From Notospermus geniculatus (lineage: Eukaryota > Nemertea > Pilidiophora > Heteronemertea > Lineidae), in contig NMRB01000400.1 in NCBI GenBank assembly GCA_002633025.1, forward strand, positions 63,675 through 127,674: a DNA stretch of 64,000 bases, in the 5' to 3' direction. The notes below the pieces were generated by a model. The model worked only from the letters and a program-made list of their open reading frames with translations, ran no database searches and was not told where the DNA came from. Within the stretch, counting starts at the first letter, position 1. Every line of letters starts with the position of its first letter. This document shows positions 34,070 to 45,924 of this stretch, in pieces. A program made the translations under genes and the position numbers.

Positions 34070-34080
34070 GCCTTTGTAGC

Positions 34081-34926
34081 TGTCTGCAGTGTTGCCCAGT
34101 GACAGTTCTGGGATGCCGTGCATGTTACTTTGTCTGGTTTTTCCGTTGGTCTGGCGTTGTTCCTTCCCCAGATAATTGCCGGGGCAACGGATGGTCTGTC
34201 TCCAGTCTACTGACTTCAAAGGTGGATGGAGCTCTCAATGAATGATAAAAGTTTAATCACGTGAAAGACCTGTCTCGCATGGTAAGCAACTTCTGGAACC
34301 CAAAGCTGTCAAGTTAGAGGTATCAAGGGTTTACCAAACCTGTTTTATAGCTGTTATAATATTGTTTGTTCACCAGAGATTTTTGCAAAAACGTTGTGTA
34401 TTCAAAACTGACCAGAATGGAGTATGAAATATGTTGACCTCTCATGGTCTTCTTTTCTTTCATTTTCGAGTCTTGGAGAATAAAGTTTTGTTGGACGTTT
34501 TCATTTATTCCCAACATGCATGCTACAAATTGAAATTACCATTCATCTCTGAAAAATTTATGTCCCCAATGTTGTTTCGCTGTCTTCCAGGTCTTATTGA
34601 GTAAGACACCACTTTCTCCAAGGTTCACTTCATTTATTTCGTTGTCTTCAGGCAAAGTGGTCACTAAAAGGTTTCACTGACACCACTCAGGGTTTTGGGG
34701 AGGTTGACTCCTTTGAGATAGATGAAATTACCACAATTCCCTGCATGCCAATGCAGCGGATTCAAGTTTCCTCCTGAGGAGGTTTTGTTCCATTTTGATG
34801 GAAATACTGATCGTCACCATTGTAAACTTACAAACGTAACTATTGTTCTGTTTCTGGTTATGGAGCTGGGTGACATTTACTTAAAAATACTTACTCAATA
34901 TTTACTTACGAGACAGTGGCTGATGT
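34081..34926. other. No gene recognised
   Basis: No supported feature. Confidence 0.45.
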
Positions 34927-35030
34927 TCATAAAAGCTAGCAAATGCTTTTACTTCAAGTTTTGTAGTACATTTACATTGGACGTCGCTGTGCAAATCTTA
35001 AGTAAAAGCATTTGCTAGCTTTTATGAAAA
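34927..35030. mobile_element. Hairpin MITE family K, good copy
   Basis: Arms TTCATAAAAGCTAGCAAATG and complement, with CTTTTACTT / AAGTAAAAG inside and a loop containing ACATTGGACGTCGCTGTGC. Confidence 0.85.
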
Positions 35031-35286
35031 TCAGACAGTGATCTTGCGTTATGTCGATTCTGAATACCCCTACCATCAGTTTGAATAGGTATACTACTTT
35101 CATCTGGTTGTCCCTGGGCTTTCAATTGTAATGTATCCTTGTGGTGAGGGGGGTGTTTGCTTCCTGTTCTTTCAGAAGGAAAATGGACGTCGATTAAGAT
35201 ATCTATTTCATCTTCACTATGGTGTTTACCTTCTTGTTGGGCTGTCTTCCCGCGCCATTATTGGCCTGTGTCCTTGCGTCCTTCCA

Positions 35287-35846
35287 GGGCCCGTTTCCAC
35301 CAGCGTTTGTGTTGGTGTTTAGGTCAGCGTCGGCTTTGGCGGTTCAATTTGCGTCAAAACATTTCCGCCGAAAGATTATGTGATCGCGTTTTTCAACTTG
35401 GCTGAATACATGTGCTGAGTTGGCGAGTTGACTTTGATCGAGACGTATCGTTCCAAAAATAGCGTAGAAAAAGCGTGCGTCAAGATTATAATTTGGTGCG
35501 GGGGCGTCAGGTGTGTTCAATGCCGACTTCGACACTGACATGAAAGTGCGGTGGAAACAGTGTATGTCGACGCCAACGCTACTGCCGATGCCATAAAGCC
35601 TAGTTCATACTTCGACGCAAGACCATCGGCGTCCGACGCGCGATCAAATCTGGACGGCGACTTAACCGAATTGATTCATAGTCCAGCGTACTTTAGCGAC
35701 GGCGACCTGTTATGAAATGACTCAAGTAATTACAGACCAAATCGCACGACGGGGTCGGCGTCGAACGCAAGATCGCGCTTTGTTCGCCGGCGATGGTCGT
35801 GCTTCGAAGTATGAATTATAGGCTATACACTTGTGGAAACGGGCCC
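35287..35846. mobile_element. Outer inverted-repeat element, GGGCCCGTTTCCAC ends
   Basis: Ends GGGCCCGTTTCCACCAG and GTGGAAACGGGCCC. The element is interrupted by a second inverted-repeat element at about 35597-35824. Confidence 0.75.
35597..35824. mobile_element. Nested MITE, AGCCTAGTTCATACTTCG ends
   Basis: The arms AGCCTAGTTCATACTTCGA and TCGAAGTATGAATTATAGGC pair. Inside are GACCATCGGCG / CGCCGGCGATGGTC. Confidence 0.7.
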
Positions 35847-35976
35847 TACAGCTAGGGCTTGGTTTCCCTCCTCTTCACCCTGACACACAAAGGATGTGAA
35901 TGGATGAAGAGGAGCGAGGTAAAAACCCCCGCTGTTGGAGGATGGTGTCCTTGTAAAGGTCATCATGGATAGATGT

Positions 35977-36151
35977 CAGGGACGGATCCAGGATTTCGGG
36001 AAAGAGGGGGCGCACCGTGCTAGATACATTGAAATCTGCAGTCAATTTCAATGATTTGCTCCAAATTTCAGAATTTCACGGTCAATTTTAAAGATTTGTC
36101 GGCCAAAAGGGGTGTGTGCGCCGGGTGCGCCCCCCCTTGGATCCGCGCCTG
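35977..36151. mobile_element. hAT-like MITE
   Basis: Ends CAGGGACGGATCCAGG and CCTTGGATCCGCGCCTG. CAGGG-GGATCC termini are typical of hAT MITEs. The 8-bp duplication is not clear, sharing only GATGT. Confidence 0.6.
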
Positions 36152-36605
36152 GATGTGGTGGAGAATGAGACCTGGCCGTTGGTCTCTAGTGGTCTAATAA
36201 AGCGATCACGAGATGCTGTTCTGAAATGTCATCCACAAATTTTCCATTTATGGGTCTTTATGGCCAAGAATCTGGAAATATCACTGACCACTTTTCCAGT
36301 GGTAACTGTATATGGTTAATCTCTCTGCAAAACATGAGAGTGATGAGTTTAGTTGCTCCCTTGCATGACGCAAGACGAACAACTTGGAATAGGAAATGTG
36401 GGGGCAAAATCTATTTTAAGTGTTGTTGTGCAGTCATTAGTGGGAAATAAATGGATAAATCCAACAAGTAGGGCAGTCACGAAATGAACACTGACATTAA
36501 TTGGTTGCATTAGAACAAAAGAGTTGACAGCAATTCTACTATTCTCTTCACTAATTCCTTATTTGCCTTGTGTTGTTAAGTTGTTTACCATGTTCTGAAA
36601 TTTAA

Positions 36606-37290
36606 AGCCTAGTGTACATCACACTCACAACTGGAGACGCCAGTAGCTCAGTGGCGACTGGTTGACTGGGAGGATCTACCGTAGCTGGATCTGGAGGCGA
36701 CTGATCAGTCGCCAGAAACGGTCGATGTACGCACCCTTGCGACTTGCTGGAACTGAGATTTTGCCAGTCGCCGTGAGTTGCACATGTTCAACTTTAGCGA
36801 CTAGTTGTACCCAGTTTCGTTCAGTCGCTGCGATGTACGCAGGCTTGCGACTGATCACTGCCAGTTTTCTGAACGAAACCTAGTCTCGTCGAGTCTCAAC
36901 ACCCCGGATGTTACCTGGGTTGCTGTCGTACAGTTGTAACACGTGTCATTGTTTACATACAAGGACGCCATCTTGAAAATCGGTATGACGTCACCGTGGA
37001 ATCCTCCTTGGGTTGCTGTTAGTCGCAAGTGCGATGCACGCGGTCAGGACATTATGACTGATTGGATCCTCCTAGTTTTAATACTGACTTGCTGAATTTG
37101 CGATGTTCGTACAGCACGTACATCACCAGCAACTGATCAGGACCCATGTTCCCGAAGCCGTCGTAAGGTTAACGATGTCGTTACGCTATGCATTTTCCCA
37201 GTTTTAACGACATCGTTAACCTAACGACGGCTTCGGGAACACGGGCCCAGATCAGGTAATTCCAGTTGCAAGTGCGATGTACGCCTGGCT
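36606..37290. mobile_element. Element family C, copy 2, with nested hairpin
   Basis: Ends AGCCTAGTGTACATCACACT and complement of AGCCAGGCGTACATCGCACT. The interior contains GGCGACTGATCAGTCGCC. A hairpin (37142-37249, CCCATGTTCCCGAAGCCGTC arms) is nested near the right end. Confidence 0.7.
37142..37249. mobile_element. Hairpin MITE, TTCCCGAAGCCGTCGT arms
   Basis: GTTCCCGAAGCCGTCGTAAG pairs with its complement near 37230, and AACGATGTCGTT with AACGACATCGTT inside. Confidence 0.8.
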
Positions 37291-37762
37291 TTATACAGGA
37301 AATATTCTCGTGGCGTGATAGGCCTACCATAATGCAGAACTCGCATGCGGCTGTTCTAATGCACATCATTATCATGTTAAGCATGATTGGGCATTCCAGT
37401 TACTTTCCACAAACACAATTGGAACCTTTCTAATTGTGCAATACTTGTATGGATGAAACGTCGTCTGCTGCTCCTGTTCGTAATTATAGCTCTATTATCT
37501 TTAGATTGGTAATTTCCTTTTCTTTGATGAGGGAAGTGGGTAATGAACGCAGTCGTATATTGCGACGACTCTTTGGATTATTGAGACGATTCCGGAGCTG
37601 TAAGTAGTCCGGCTTTGAAGCTGCAAACATCTGATGATATGGATACTATTTCATTCTGACGATTCATGATTTGTGGTGTTCACGCAGAAGGTCAAAATAC
37701 CACTGCCTTAGAGTTCAGCAAAGTTTCAAAGCTTCAGATTCGAACAAGTGGTTGCGACAGAT

Positions 37763-38250
37763 ACTGTCACACTGAATATAGAAGTAGTTCTCAAAATGTC
37801 CTGTCCCGTCCTTAAAAAAATCATAAAACAGGCTACAATGTGTAACGTCGGCCAAATAATGTCTCAAAGTTCTGGACCGCCCTTCCCGTCCGAGTCCATC
37901 CATGAAGTTCATAAAAAGACTAAAAAGTTGCCACTACGTCCACTACGTTCGCACACAGTTTGAACCGGTAGCCTTTTCAAGAACGTACTGAGAACTACTG
38001 TAAAGCAGGAAAATTTCGCGTGCAGGAAATTTTTGCGAATTTCGCGAGAGTGTATGAGTCGCAAAAATTTCCTGTCGCAAATATGAGTTCACGCAAGTGA
38101 TAAATACGATCCGTAAAAAAAAACTGAAAAAAATGGCAGAGACTCACGAAAATATCCTGCCATGAATATATTAGTAATTCTTGATTCGCGAAAATTTCCA
38201 GCCGCGAAATTATCTTGCTTTACAGTAGCTCAGTGTGATGGGGGCATAAG
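37763..38250. mobile_element. Element family D, copy interrupted by a MITE
   Basis: Same sequence as 31790-32040, split at TA by the element at 37998-38225. Confidence 0.75.
37998..38225. mobile_element. TA-flanked MITE (228 bp) with proven insertion site
   Basis: Ends CTGTAAAGCAGGAAAATTTC and complement of CTGTAAAGCAAGATAATTTC, flanked by TA at 37996-37997 and 38226-38227. The empty allele of the host repeat (GAGAACTAGCTCAG near 32022) has one TA. Consistent with a mariner-type MITE. Confidence 0.9.
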
Positions 38251-38613
38251 AAATTCGGTGAGTTCATCTTTAATGGCGAGAAAGGCTCGAATGATAAGTT
38301 AAGCTTCTCGGAAGATAATCTTACAAAAAAGTTGGATGGTGATTTCCCGTGTAATGGGCTATAAAACCTCTCAGTAAATCTCGAAAATGATGTCAGTACA
38401 TCATGTTGCGGAAACTGAAGAATCTGTCCATAAAATTTATGATCGGGTTTTATGGCGAACAATGGGTTTTATACAGGTATTGTTCATTTGGCAACGTAAT
38501 GCTGTGCATCAGTTGACAATTAGTGTTGATATAAATTATGTACAGAAATGTATCGTAATGGATGCAGGGACGGGAGGCAACCGTTACGGGAGCTTCCTTC
38601 ATCAACAACTGTA

Positions 38614-38922
38614 GTACGTTTAAATCATCTGGACCCCGATGGGCGTATGTCAGTCAAACCCCAAGTAACCGGACAACAATGAATTTAGGGTTTACTCTAA
38701 ACGGTCCAACGCACATTGTTTTCTAACCAGCTGAACCTTGGTTCGAAATAGAACTTGCAACTAGGCCTTGATTCGAAATTGAACACAGGCATATGCCAAA
38801 GATTGGCTGGAAGTTTCCTGTCAATAAAACGCATTTCAATAGCCAGACTTCACCAACAATACCAAGGTCTGCCTGACAACCAAAGGGTCCTCCTATCGGG
38901 GTCCAGATGATTTAAACGTACT
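38614..38922. mobile_element. MITE with GTACGTTTAAATCATCTGG arms
   Basis: Arms of about 28 bp (GTACGTTTAAATCATCTGGA and complement) enclose 250 bp without coding sequence. Confidence 0.8.
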
Positions 38923-39748
38923 TAAGTGTTTCTTGAAGGAATTTGAAAGGGCAGGGATTTCGAAAATTAGCAAAGAAAAGGGCAGGGTGAACTGAGAAAA
39001 AGGGCAGGGTTAGCACCCATAATAGAAAATGCATTAGCTCAGCTGTTCTGAAAAAAAGGCATGGAGAAGGGTACTGTGGCCTTCTTTTTTTATCGAGAAA
39101 AAGCACTACAATCTGAATTTGAGAAATGATAAGTTTTGAGTAAAAAATGACATCCGAAACAAAGCAGCCTCCATTAAATGGCACTTCAAGTTTCAAGACG
39201 GTGGTGAAAATCTACTTGTTAAAAGCAATCTTCTCAGTCAGCCCTTCATTAGAAAACCAACAGCAATTTGGTATTGTCTTGCAAGTGAATTTTTGTTGTG
39301 CACATTTCACGATAAAAAGACATATTATCAGGTATCTGTGAACTTTCCGTGCTAGGCCTACTTGTAAATTAATCAACACACACTGATTAGCTGCTCCACA
39401 AGTTCTCCTGATTTGAAATAGGTAGCGGCATTGACATTACAAATCTGAGCCTTGCCTATCTATCCATTTTTGACTTGCGCTACAAAATACCAAATGTTAA
39501 AAGACCAACCGGTAGACCGGTAATTGAGGCTTTTAGGCTCACATTCATGGTGACATTCTGGCTTGGGCTAAATTTGGCTCCTTGCTTTCAAAGTGCAACA
39601 AATACGAGAAGTAATCCCCTCCAGACTTACGTACCTTGACAGCCAGCATCACTTGTTGCTGCAGAAATCTTTTCACATGATTTGTGTGGGTTTGTTCCCT
39701 TTAATTGATGATTTCCAACCTGGCTAATACGACCACACATCCATGCCA
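38923..39748. other. No gene recognised
   Basis: No supported feature. Confidence 0.45.
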
Positions 39749-39751
39749 TTA

Positions 39752-40195
39752 GGGGCCATCTCAAAATTACATCGATGCAAAAAAAGACGAAATGACTTCA
39801 TCTTTTCCCTGACCCCCTCCCCCTTGAAAAGATGAAGTGGGCACTACTGGCTTCATCCATGTGGGAAGTTCATCGCTCTGACTCATACAGTCCATAGTAG
39901 TTAGGACTAAAGGTGCCACTCCACGTGACAGTTTTCTGTCGAAAGTTTGCTGTCAGACAGTCGATTATTGCTGTCAGACAGCAATAATTGACTATCTGAC
40001 AGCAAACTTTCGATAGAAAACTGTCATGTGGAGTGGCGCCCTTAGTCCCATGTAGCCAGAACCTTGTTCCTTTCTGAAGATTGATGCCAATTTTTTCAAA
40101 AAAGATGAAGTGGGCTTCCCCAAACCGAGAACCCCCTCCCCCCAGATGAAGTCACTTCGTCTTTTTTGGTATCAAAACAATTTTGAGACGGCCCC
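39752..40195. mobile_element. PIF/Harbinger-type MITE with nested hairpin
   Basis: Ends GGGGCCATCTCAAAATT and AATTTTGAGACGGCCCC, with TTA at 39749-39751 and 40196-40198. A hairpin (39904-40047, GGACTAAAGGTGCCACTCCA arms, GCTGTCAGACAG centre) is nested inside. Confidence 0.85.
39904..40047. mobile_element. Nested palindromic MITE
   Basis: Almost the whole 144 bp folds on itself: GTGCCACTCCACGTGACAGT pairs with its complement and CTGTCAGACAG repeats at the centre. Confidence 0.85.
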
Positions 40196-40661
40196 TTAGC
40201 ACCTCCTTCACACATGGGGATTTTTCTCCTATCAGATTATCACCGTTCCTTTCAGAATTTTTAACTTGATTCCCACTGCCGGCGCTAATTGACTTGGTGT
40301 AACTCGTTCTTTTGTGGCCATATCTCTGTTCCTGAAGCCTGATGTTCCTTGATTGATGATGGGAATGTTGTAAAGGTCAGCGACAGGAAGTGAGCGGAAA
40401 ATGATGGTATCGAATTCTGGCGAGGCGCAGGAGACGAGTGGGGAGACCACTTTACATCTCCGTCGCTACGTTGTGGGAAGTAACAGCTCCTTGAATTCTT
40501 TGTATTTTTGTAGGAAAGTTCAGAGTAGAATGAAGTCGACTTTTATCTGTGACTTAACTGTCGTCAGCGCTGACCAAAAGTCAAGGGTAGATTGACGTGT
40601 TGTCTTCTCGTTGTCACTGCCCCATTTTACCGTTATTGGGAATAAAGGGCATGAAATAATA

Positions 40662-40740
40662 ACAGGTTTCTAACGTGAAAGACATAGCTTCCTACCGGAC
40701 TTGAACCCTCGCATAAGGCATCAATCGCCAGCACTCAGGG
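40662..40740 (-). mobile_element. tRNA-SINE family S4 fragment
   Basis: Shares GGTTTCTAACGTGAAAGACA and TTCCTACCGGACTTGAACCC with 51830-51900, 58508-58560 and (reversed) 50480-50560. The tRNA-like box B is on the - strand. Confidence 0.55.
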
Positions 40741-40754
40741 GCAGCACGCCTTAA

Positions 40755-41035
40755 AGCTCCACAGTATTGAATTTTACGATATTTTCAAAGTGTTAGGAGA
40801 GTGCACATAGAGGTCTCATAGCCTCGTGAAGGTCCCCAAAATGCTTGCCTGATGCGCACTTCATAGAATCAAGGCCTAGTTTTCAGCACATAGTGGAAAA
40901 AACTGCAGGGAGAGCTCTAATGTATTCAGACAGAGCGTAGTACATTTTACACTACGCTGACGTCGTGACGTTGTGCGAGAATCGCGGCGATGATTTGCGT
41001 TTTTCACATTCAGTACAGTGGGGCTTTAACCACCA
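40755..41035. mobile_element. TTAA-flanked MITE family T2, copy 2
   Basis: Inverted relative to copy 1. Ends AGCTCCACAGTATTGAAT and ATTCAGTACAGTGGGGCT. TTAA at 40751-40754 and 41036-41039. Confidence 0.85.
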
Positions 41036-41039
41036 GGCC

Positions 41040-41835
41040 AAATCCCCGTCTTTGGGATTAAAGAGGCCAATTCATACCCCCGTACTTCTGCGGTGACTCG
41101 ATTGCGGAGCAGAAAATCTGTTCGCCGCACCAGCAACGGACATGGTTATGCTAGAAACGAATTGAGTCCGGAGAACGCAGTGACCGCACTGAACTCACTA
41201 ATCACATTTCACCCACTCAAATGTTGTGCGCGTACATTCCGTCAACAAATTTGTTTGACTTGAACAGATTTTAACTTTTCGCGCCTTGCGTTCCTCATCT
41301 GTCGAATCGTCCATTGCGCAAAATGAGGCTATGCACCGGTAGCACGTGAAGTATCAATCGATAAACGGAAGCGAGTAGTGTGACGGACTCCGCTTCGAGT
41401 CAACTGAGTCGATGCGCAATGCGAGTTGAGCATGAACGGCGATGCGAAATGCAAAGCCCACTTGCGCCGACCCCTTGCGCAATGCGTCAGTTATGAACCT
41501 AGCTATGAAAGGAGTATTCTATTCAGCCCCAAAGAAAAGAAAAATCTCTTTCCACAGAAAAAAGGGACAAATTCTATGAAATTGTCAAAGGGTAATATTC
41601 TTCTACCAGCTGCTGTTATGAGGATGAAAGGGTATCAGATTTCAAAGACACGGAAGTTCACTACTGAAAGAACTCATAATTTTAGATCACAGATGTATGT
41701 GTTGGAAGTCCTACTTAAATTTCTGTAGTGGGTACGCCAAGGTGACGTTCGTGAGAATGATAGAAAATGTATGAATACCGTATGTGTTTCTTTGTCAGCA
41801 TGCCAGAACAAGATTCTTCATATCAACAAGACAAG
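41040..41835. other. No gene recognised
   Basis: A 100-codon open frame (41426-41728) lacks any motif. Not called. Confidence 0.45.
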
Positions 41836-43930
41836 GGGCCGTATTCTAGAACATTCCTTTATAGCGTTAAGGGAGCCATTGGGCGGTATTCTAGAAGCTT
41901 CCTTAAGTGTAAGGTCGACCTTTAGCTATTGTTTGCAGGTAGAATACAAAAGATTAACGTCGACCTTACACTTAAGGAAGGTTCTAGAATACGGCCAATT
42001 AAGTCAACCTTTAGCTAAATTTTATTTCAAGAACCAACCTTTATCTCGGGTCAAAGGATGCCTTTACTAGGCACCTTCCTTTAGCAAAGGTTGGGTCATT
42101 TCAAGAACCTTCCTTCGTTGCAGGAAATGCTTTATTTTGCCTTAAGGAGGCCTTTAAACATATAGTTGGTCTGGAGTGTCTGACTTTGTGGTAAAGGACG
42201 ACCTTAACATAAGAGAAGTTAAAGGAGCCTTTAGCAAAGTAACTCCTCAGTAAAGGAAGCCTCTATAAAGGTTAATGCGGATGTCAGGTCACACTGCGAT
42301 TGCCTGCGCTACGACGGAACAGTCGGCATCAAGTGTCGCAAGCACGGTCAGGTCACAAAAACGAAAATGTGTACGATCATCGTGGAACAAGCAGCATCAC
42401 TCGCGCAGGGAATCGTAACCGTGTTCAGGTCACCTGCGAATGGATTACGCCCGTCGGGATGACACAGAAGTTGAATAGGTTCAACTTGCGGATGTCAGGT
42501 CGGCCTTGCGATGGCACAGAACACGCGCAGGCTGACTTTTCTGGATCACTTTGCGTCTGAGGCACGACAGCGTGGAACAAATCAGTCGCCGATTTGGTGC
42601 GACATGACTGCAGTTGCGACTCACTTGCGACGAACGGGATCAGTCGCCGACCAAAAAGATCACAGATCGCAAAAGTTCAACATGTTGAACTTTTGCGCCA
42701 CGACGAATCATGATCCCGACGGGCGTAATCCAGTCGCAGTCGACCTGACTTGAGTTACGACGTCGTGCGATTATCCAAAACAATGAGCGAGCGGTCACGT
42801 GCCAGTAACTGACAAATCAGCGCGAGGTAAAAATGAAATGCGGTACCTACCGACAGCATGGAAGCTGCCATCTTGAACAAGTAACATGATCACAAGTCAC
42901 ATGACTTTTATGACTTCACTGTGCTACGATCTAGTCGCAGGTGACCTGAACACGGTTACGATTCGCTGCGCGCAGATGCCGCCTGTTCCAGGATGATCGT
43001 ACGCATTTTTCGTTTTTGTGACCTGACCGTGCTTGCGATCCAGCTGATGCCGACGACTGTTCCGTCGTGGCGCAAGCAATCGCAGTGTGACCTGACATCC
43101 GCACGATCTTTTTGATCGGCAACTGATCCCGCAAGTGAGTCGCAACTGCAGTCATGTCACACCAGATCGGCGACTGATGTGTTCCACGCTGTCGTGCCTC
43201 AGACGCCAAGTGATCCGGAAGAGTCAGCGTGCGCCTGTTCTGTGCCATCGCAAGGTCGACCTGACATCCGCATTACTTTAGGCCTATTTAAAGGAGGGTT
43301 TAAGAATACGGGCCAAGATCTTTATTCCTCAGAGTAATGCTCATGAAATGTTCATTCCTTTGACTTATCGCATGTGGCCTTGTGGGATTGACGTCTAAAC
43401 CGGCTGTTGCCACTTGCAGCTTTTAAATCCCTAATATTATCAATAAATGGTTATCTTTCCACACAACCTTGCTTTATGACCATCATAAATAGAAGCTATG
43501 TAATCTTGGACAACATCAGCGGGTGTCAAAAGGTCACAAGAGCTGTGTTGGTTGTTGGCCCGATTTAAGGGGCTTACAGGTCGACATTGCGTCTTGAAGC
43601 AACTTGACAGATCCGTCGCATATCAAAAAACCACCACGCGCAGGTCGACATTTCAGCGAATGAGAGGAACTCGATCAGAGCAACTGGCAGTTACCTCGAA
43701 CAGCACGCTCATGTGGACAGCGCGTCTTCCATGCCCTCGGTCTATTCGGAAAAGTAGAACATGAGCAACTCAAAACTACTCGCGGCAACTAGCGTATCCG
43801 GCAGTTGCTCGGAGATGCAAGCGCACTCGGATCGACAAAATCGGCAACTGATCAGTCACTCCGAGTTGCTTCCAACGCCGGAAAGCTAAAGGTTAACCTT
43901 AGAGTTAAGGAAGCTTCTAGAATACGGCCC
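41836..43930. mobile_element. Nested complex bounded by GGGCCGTATTCTAGAA ends
   Basis: The outer ends GGGCCGTATTCTAGAA and TTCTAGAATACGGCCC are 2.1 kb apart. Inside are a palindromic relative (41882-41996, GGTCGACCTTACACTTAAGG stem) and the 1-kb element at 42275-43273, plus scraps of AAGGAGCCTTTA-type sequence. Confidence 0.65.
42275..43273. mobile_element. Interleaved inverted-repeat element, GCGGATGTCAGGTC ends
   Basis: Ends ATGCGGATGTCAGGTC and complement, with TA on both sides (42273-42274 and 43274-43275). Two blocks, A (42275-42480) and B (42488-42670), recur inverted in the order A' (42950-43105) then B' (43108-43273). The GCGGATGTCAGGTC terminus therefore occurs four times. Confidence 0.75.
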
Positions 43931-45092
43931 AAATCAAGACTTCTTCAATTTGGCGAAGTGGGCAGAGCTAAAATAAGAGAAGAAAAATGGGATTTAAATG
44001 ACTCTTAACTGGGGACAATTTCTCAAGTCAAATATTTTGTTTGAGACGACAAACTGAGTACTTGACGTGCCACACAACGCTGGAAGGCTGAACTTGACCC
44101 TCTGGATTATAATGTAACTACGATCTTGCACGTCGCCGTAATCGTACCCATGTTTCGTGATATGTCATTTTCTGCTCGGGTTTTCTGCCGTCGGTGATGA
44201 AGGGAATATCAACAAATCTGTTCAACCGTACACCGTAACTTCCAACACGAACCTTTTCGGATATGAAAATCTCACCTTGTGTGCTGATGGCTGGAGGCAA
44301 TGTCCACTGGAGATTAACTCCAGATATATCCAACTTTGTGGAAAAGAAACGAAGCATAAAATAAATGATGGAAGTATTAAGCCAAGATATGATTCTGAAC
44401 AAAGAGAACTGTCATTTACTTAGTAGATTTAATCAGCTTTTGTAATGGATGATTTCTTTGGAAATGTCTTGATATTATGAAATAAATAAATGCCAAATGG
44501 AATCCTACGCTGTACATTCATAATCCTCAATTTCTTTTGTGTATATGTGAGTATTTATAGCATCAAATTTCATCGCTTTCTTAACAAAATTGAAACATTT
44601 ATAGAAATACATTAATGCCTTGAAGTTGGTGTGAAATGGTAATGAGAAATGTCAGGTTAAAGGGACTCTAGGTTGCTATTATAGGCTCATATGTGGCCCT
44701 GAAATCTGAAACAATCTATTTCTTCCATTCTCTCCTGGTGTCATCTTAGTTCGTTGCGGCTCACCTTCTGAGCAACATGTAACTGGTTTTGTTGTGGAGG
44801 GTCACATGTCAGTGTGGTCACTAGCAGCAGACAACCTGCTGATTTTGGCTCAAATGTTGATGTTCAGTGTACATGTATGTGTAAAAGTCATGTATTTTAC
44901 TTGCAATACATGTCAGAGTTAGATGCTCATGCCAACCGATTGGTGTAATGAGAACATCAAAATGCCTATGAGGAGGCTGCCTATAGGTTGTCCCTTTAAG
45001 TTGGGGCGAGTTTCTGTGATGAGAATGTCATGGCAGTTGTTGAGGTGATTACTCTTGTAGGTTGCCTCCTGCATTTCATCAGATCAATAGTG
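43931..45092. other. No gene recognised; one repeat
   Basis: At 44695-44810 there is a repeat ending ACTGGTTTTGTTGTGGAGGG, also at 53928-54115. A 94-codon - strand open frame at 44118-44402 has a plausible composition but no identified family, and is left uncalled. Confidence 0.5.
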
Positions 45093-45095
45093 TAG

Positions 45096-45357
45096 ATTTG
45101 TTTTCCGTCAGGACCGACGCCATCATTATTGGCCCTGGTAACTACGGATGAGGCCATCTCAAGCTACTCATGTTCCTCACTTTGATGGGGTCTTTTACTT
45201 ACCCTGCAAAGAAACAAGGTACAAGGCACCACGGCTTACTGTCCTGTGCGACGGACGTGAAGAGCCGGGAATGAAATCCCATATGGCCCGGGCTAGATTC
45301 GAACCCGGGACCTGCCGCTACCTGAGCGGACGTGATAACCACTCGGCTATCAGGGCT
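45096..45357 (-). mobile_element. SINE S1, full copy, antisense
   Basis: On the - strand, head CCTGATAGCCGAGTGGTTAT, box B GGTTCGAATC, body and CCCTGACGGAAAA-type tail are all present. Confidence 0.88.
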
Positions 45358-45648
45358 AGTGTAGATGAATTTACCCAAGACAACTCCAGGTGTTTATTCG
45401 ATTTCCTGCAAATCACCTGGTAAGGAATGGTCTGACTCACAATTTCCTGGATCTACCTCTGTTGACTACAGGTTGAGATCGAGCCTTCTAAGTGTATCCA
45501 TCACCAGTCTGGTGGTTGATGAGGAGGTTAGCTAGGGTCACTGATCAAAGAGCCATAAAATCCATATGACAGGTGATTAGATAATCCCTGCGGTGGGACC
45601 TTGAAGCCATCAGGGTTCATGAACTACACTTATACTTGGACACCAAGG

Positions 45649-45924
45649 GCGTATTCGAATCTTCGTTCTTGACCACACTCGTGCTGACCAAGTTCATGTA
45701 GTTGTTGACTCAACTCGAGAACGGAAGTCCCGAATGCCGAGAACGCAACTGAAGTCGGGCCAAGAACGTGTTCTTCTCAAACCCTAGGCTGAGTGGAGAG
45801 TGAGAAGAACACATTCTTGACCTGACTCGGGTTGCGTTCAAGACTGCTGTTCTCGAGTTGAGTCAGCAACTACATGAACTAGGTCAGCACGAGTGTGGTC
45901 AAGAACGAGGATTTGAATATGTGT
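45649..45924. mobile_element. Hairpin MITE, TTCTTGACCACACTCGTG arms, copy 1
   Basis: The arms of about 90 bp (TCTTGACCACACTCGTGCTG and complement, then TGTAGTTGTTGACTCAACTC) fold together. The allelic copy is at 47300-47548. Confidence 0.85.

Noticed and set aside
44118-44402. 94-codon - strand frame with a protein-like composition
   Set aside because: No recognisable family and no supported splice partners. A protein search of its translation would decide.
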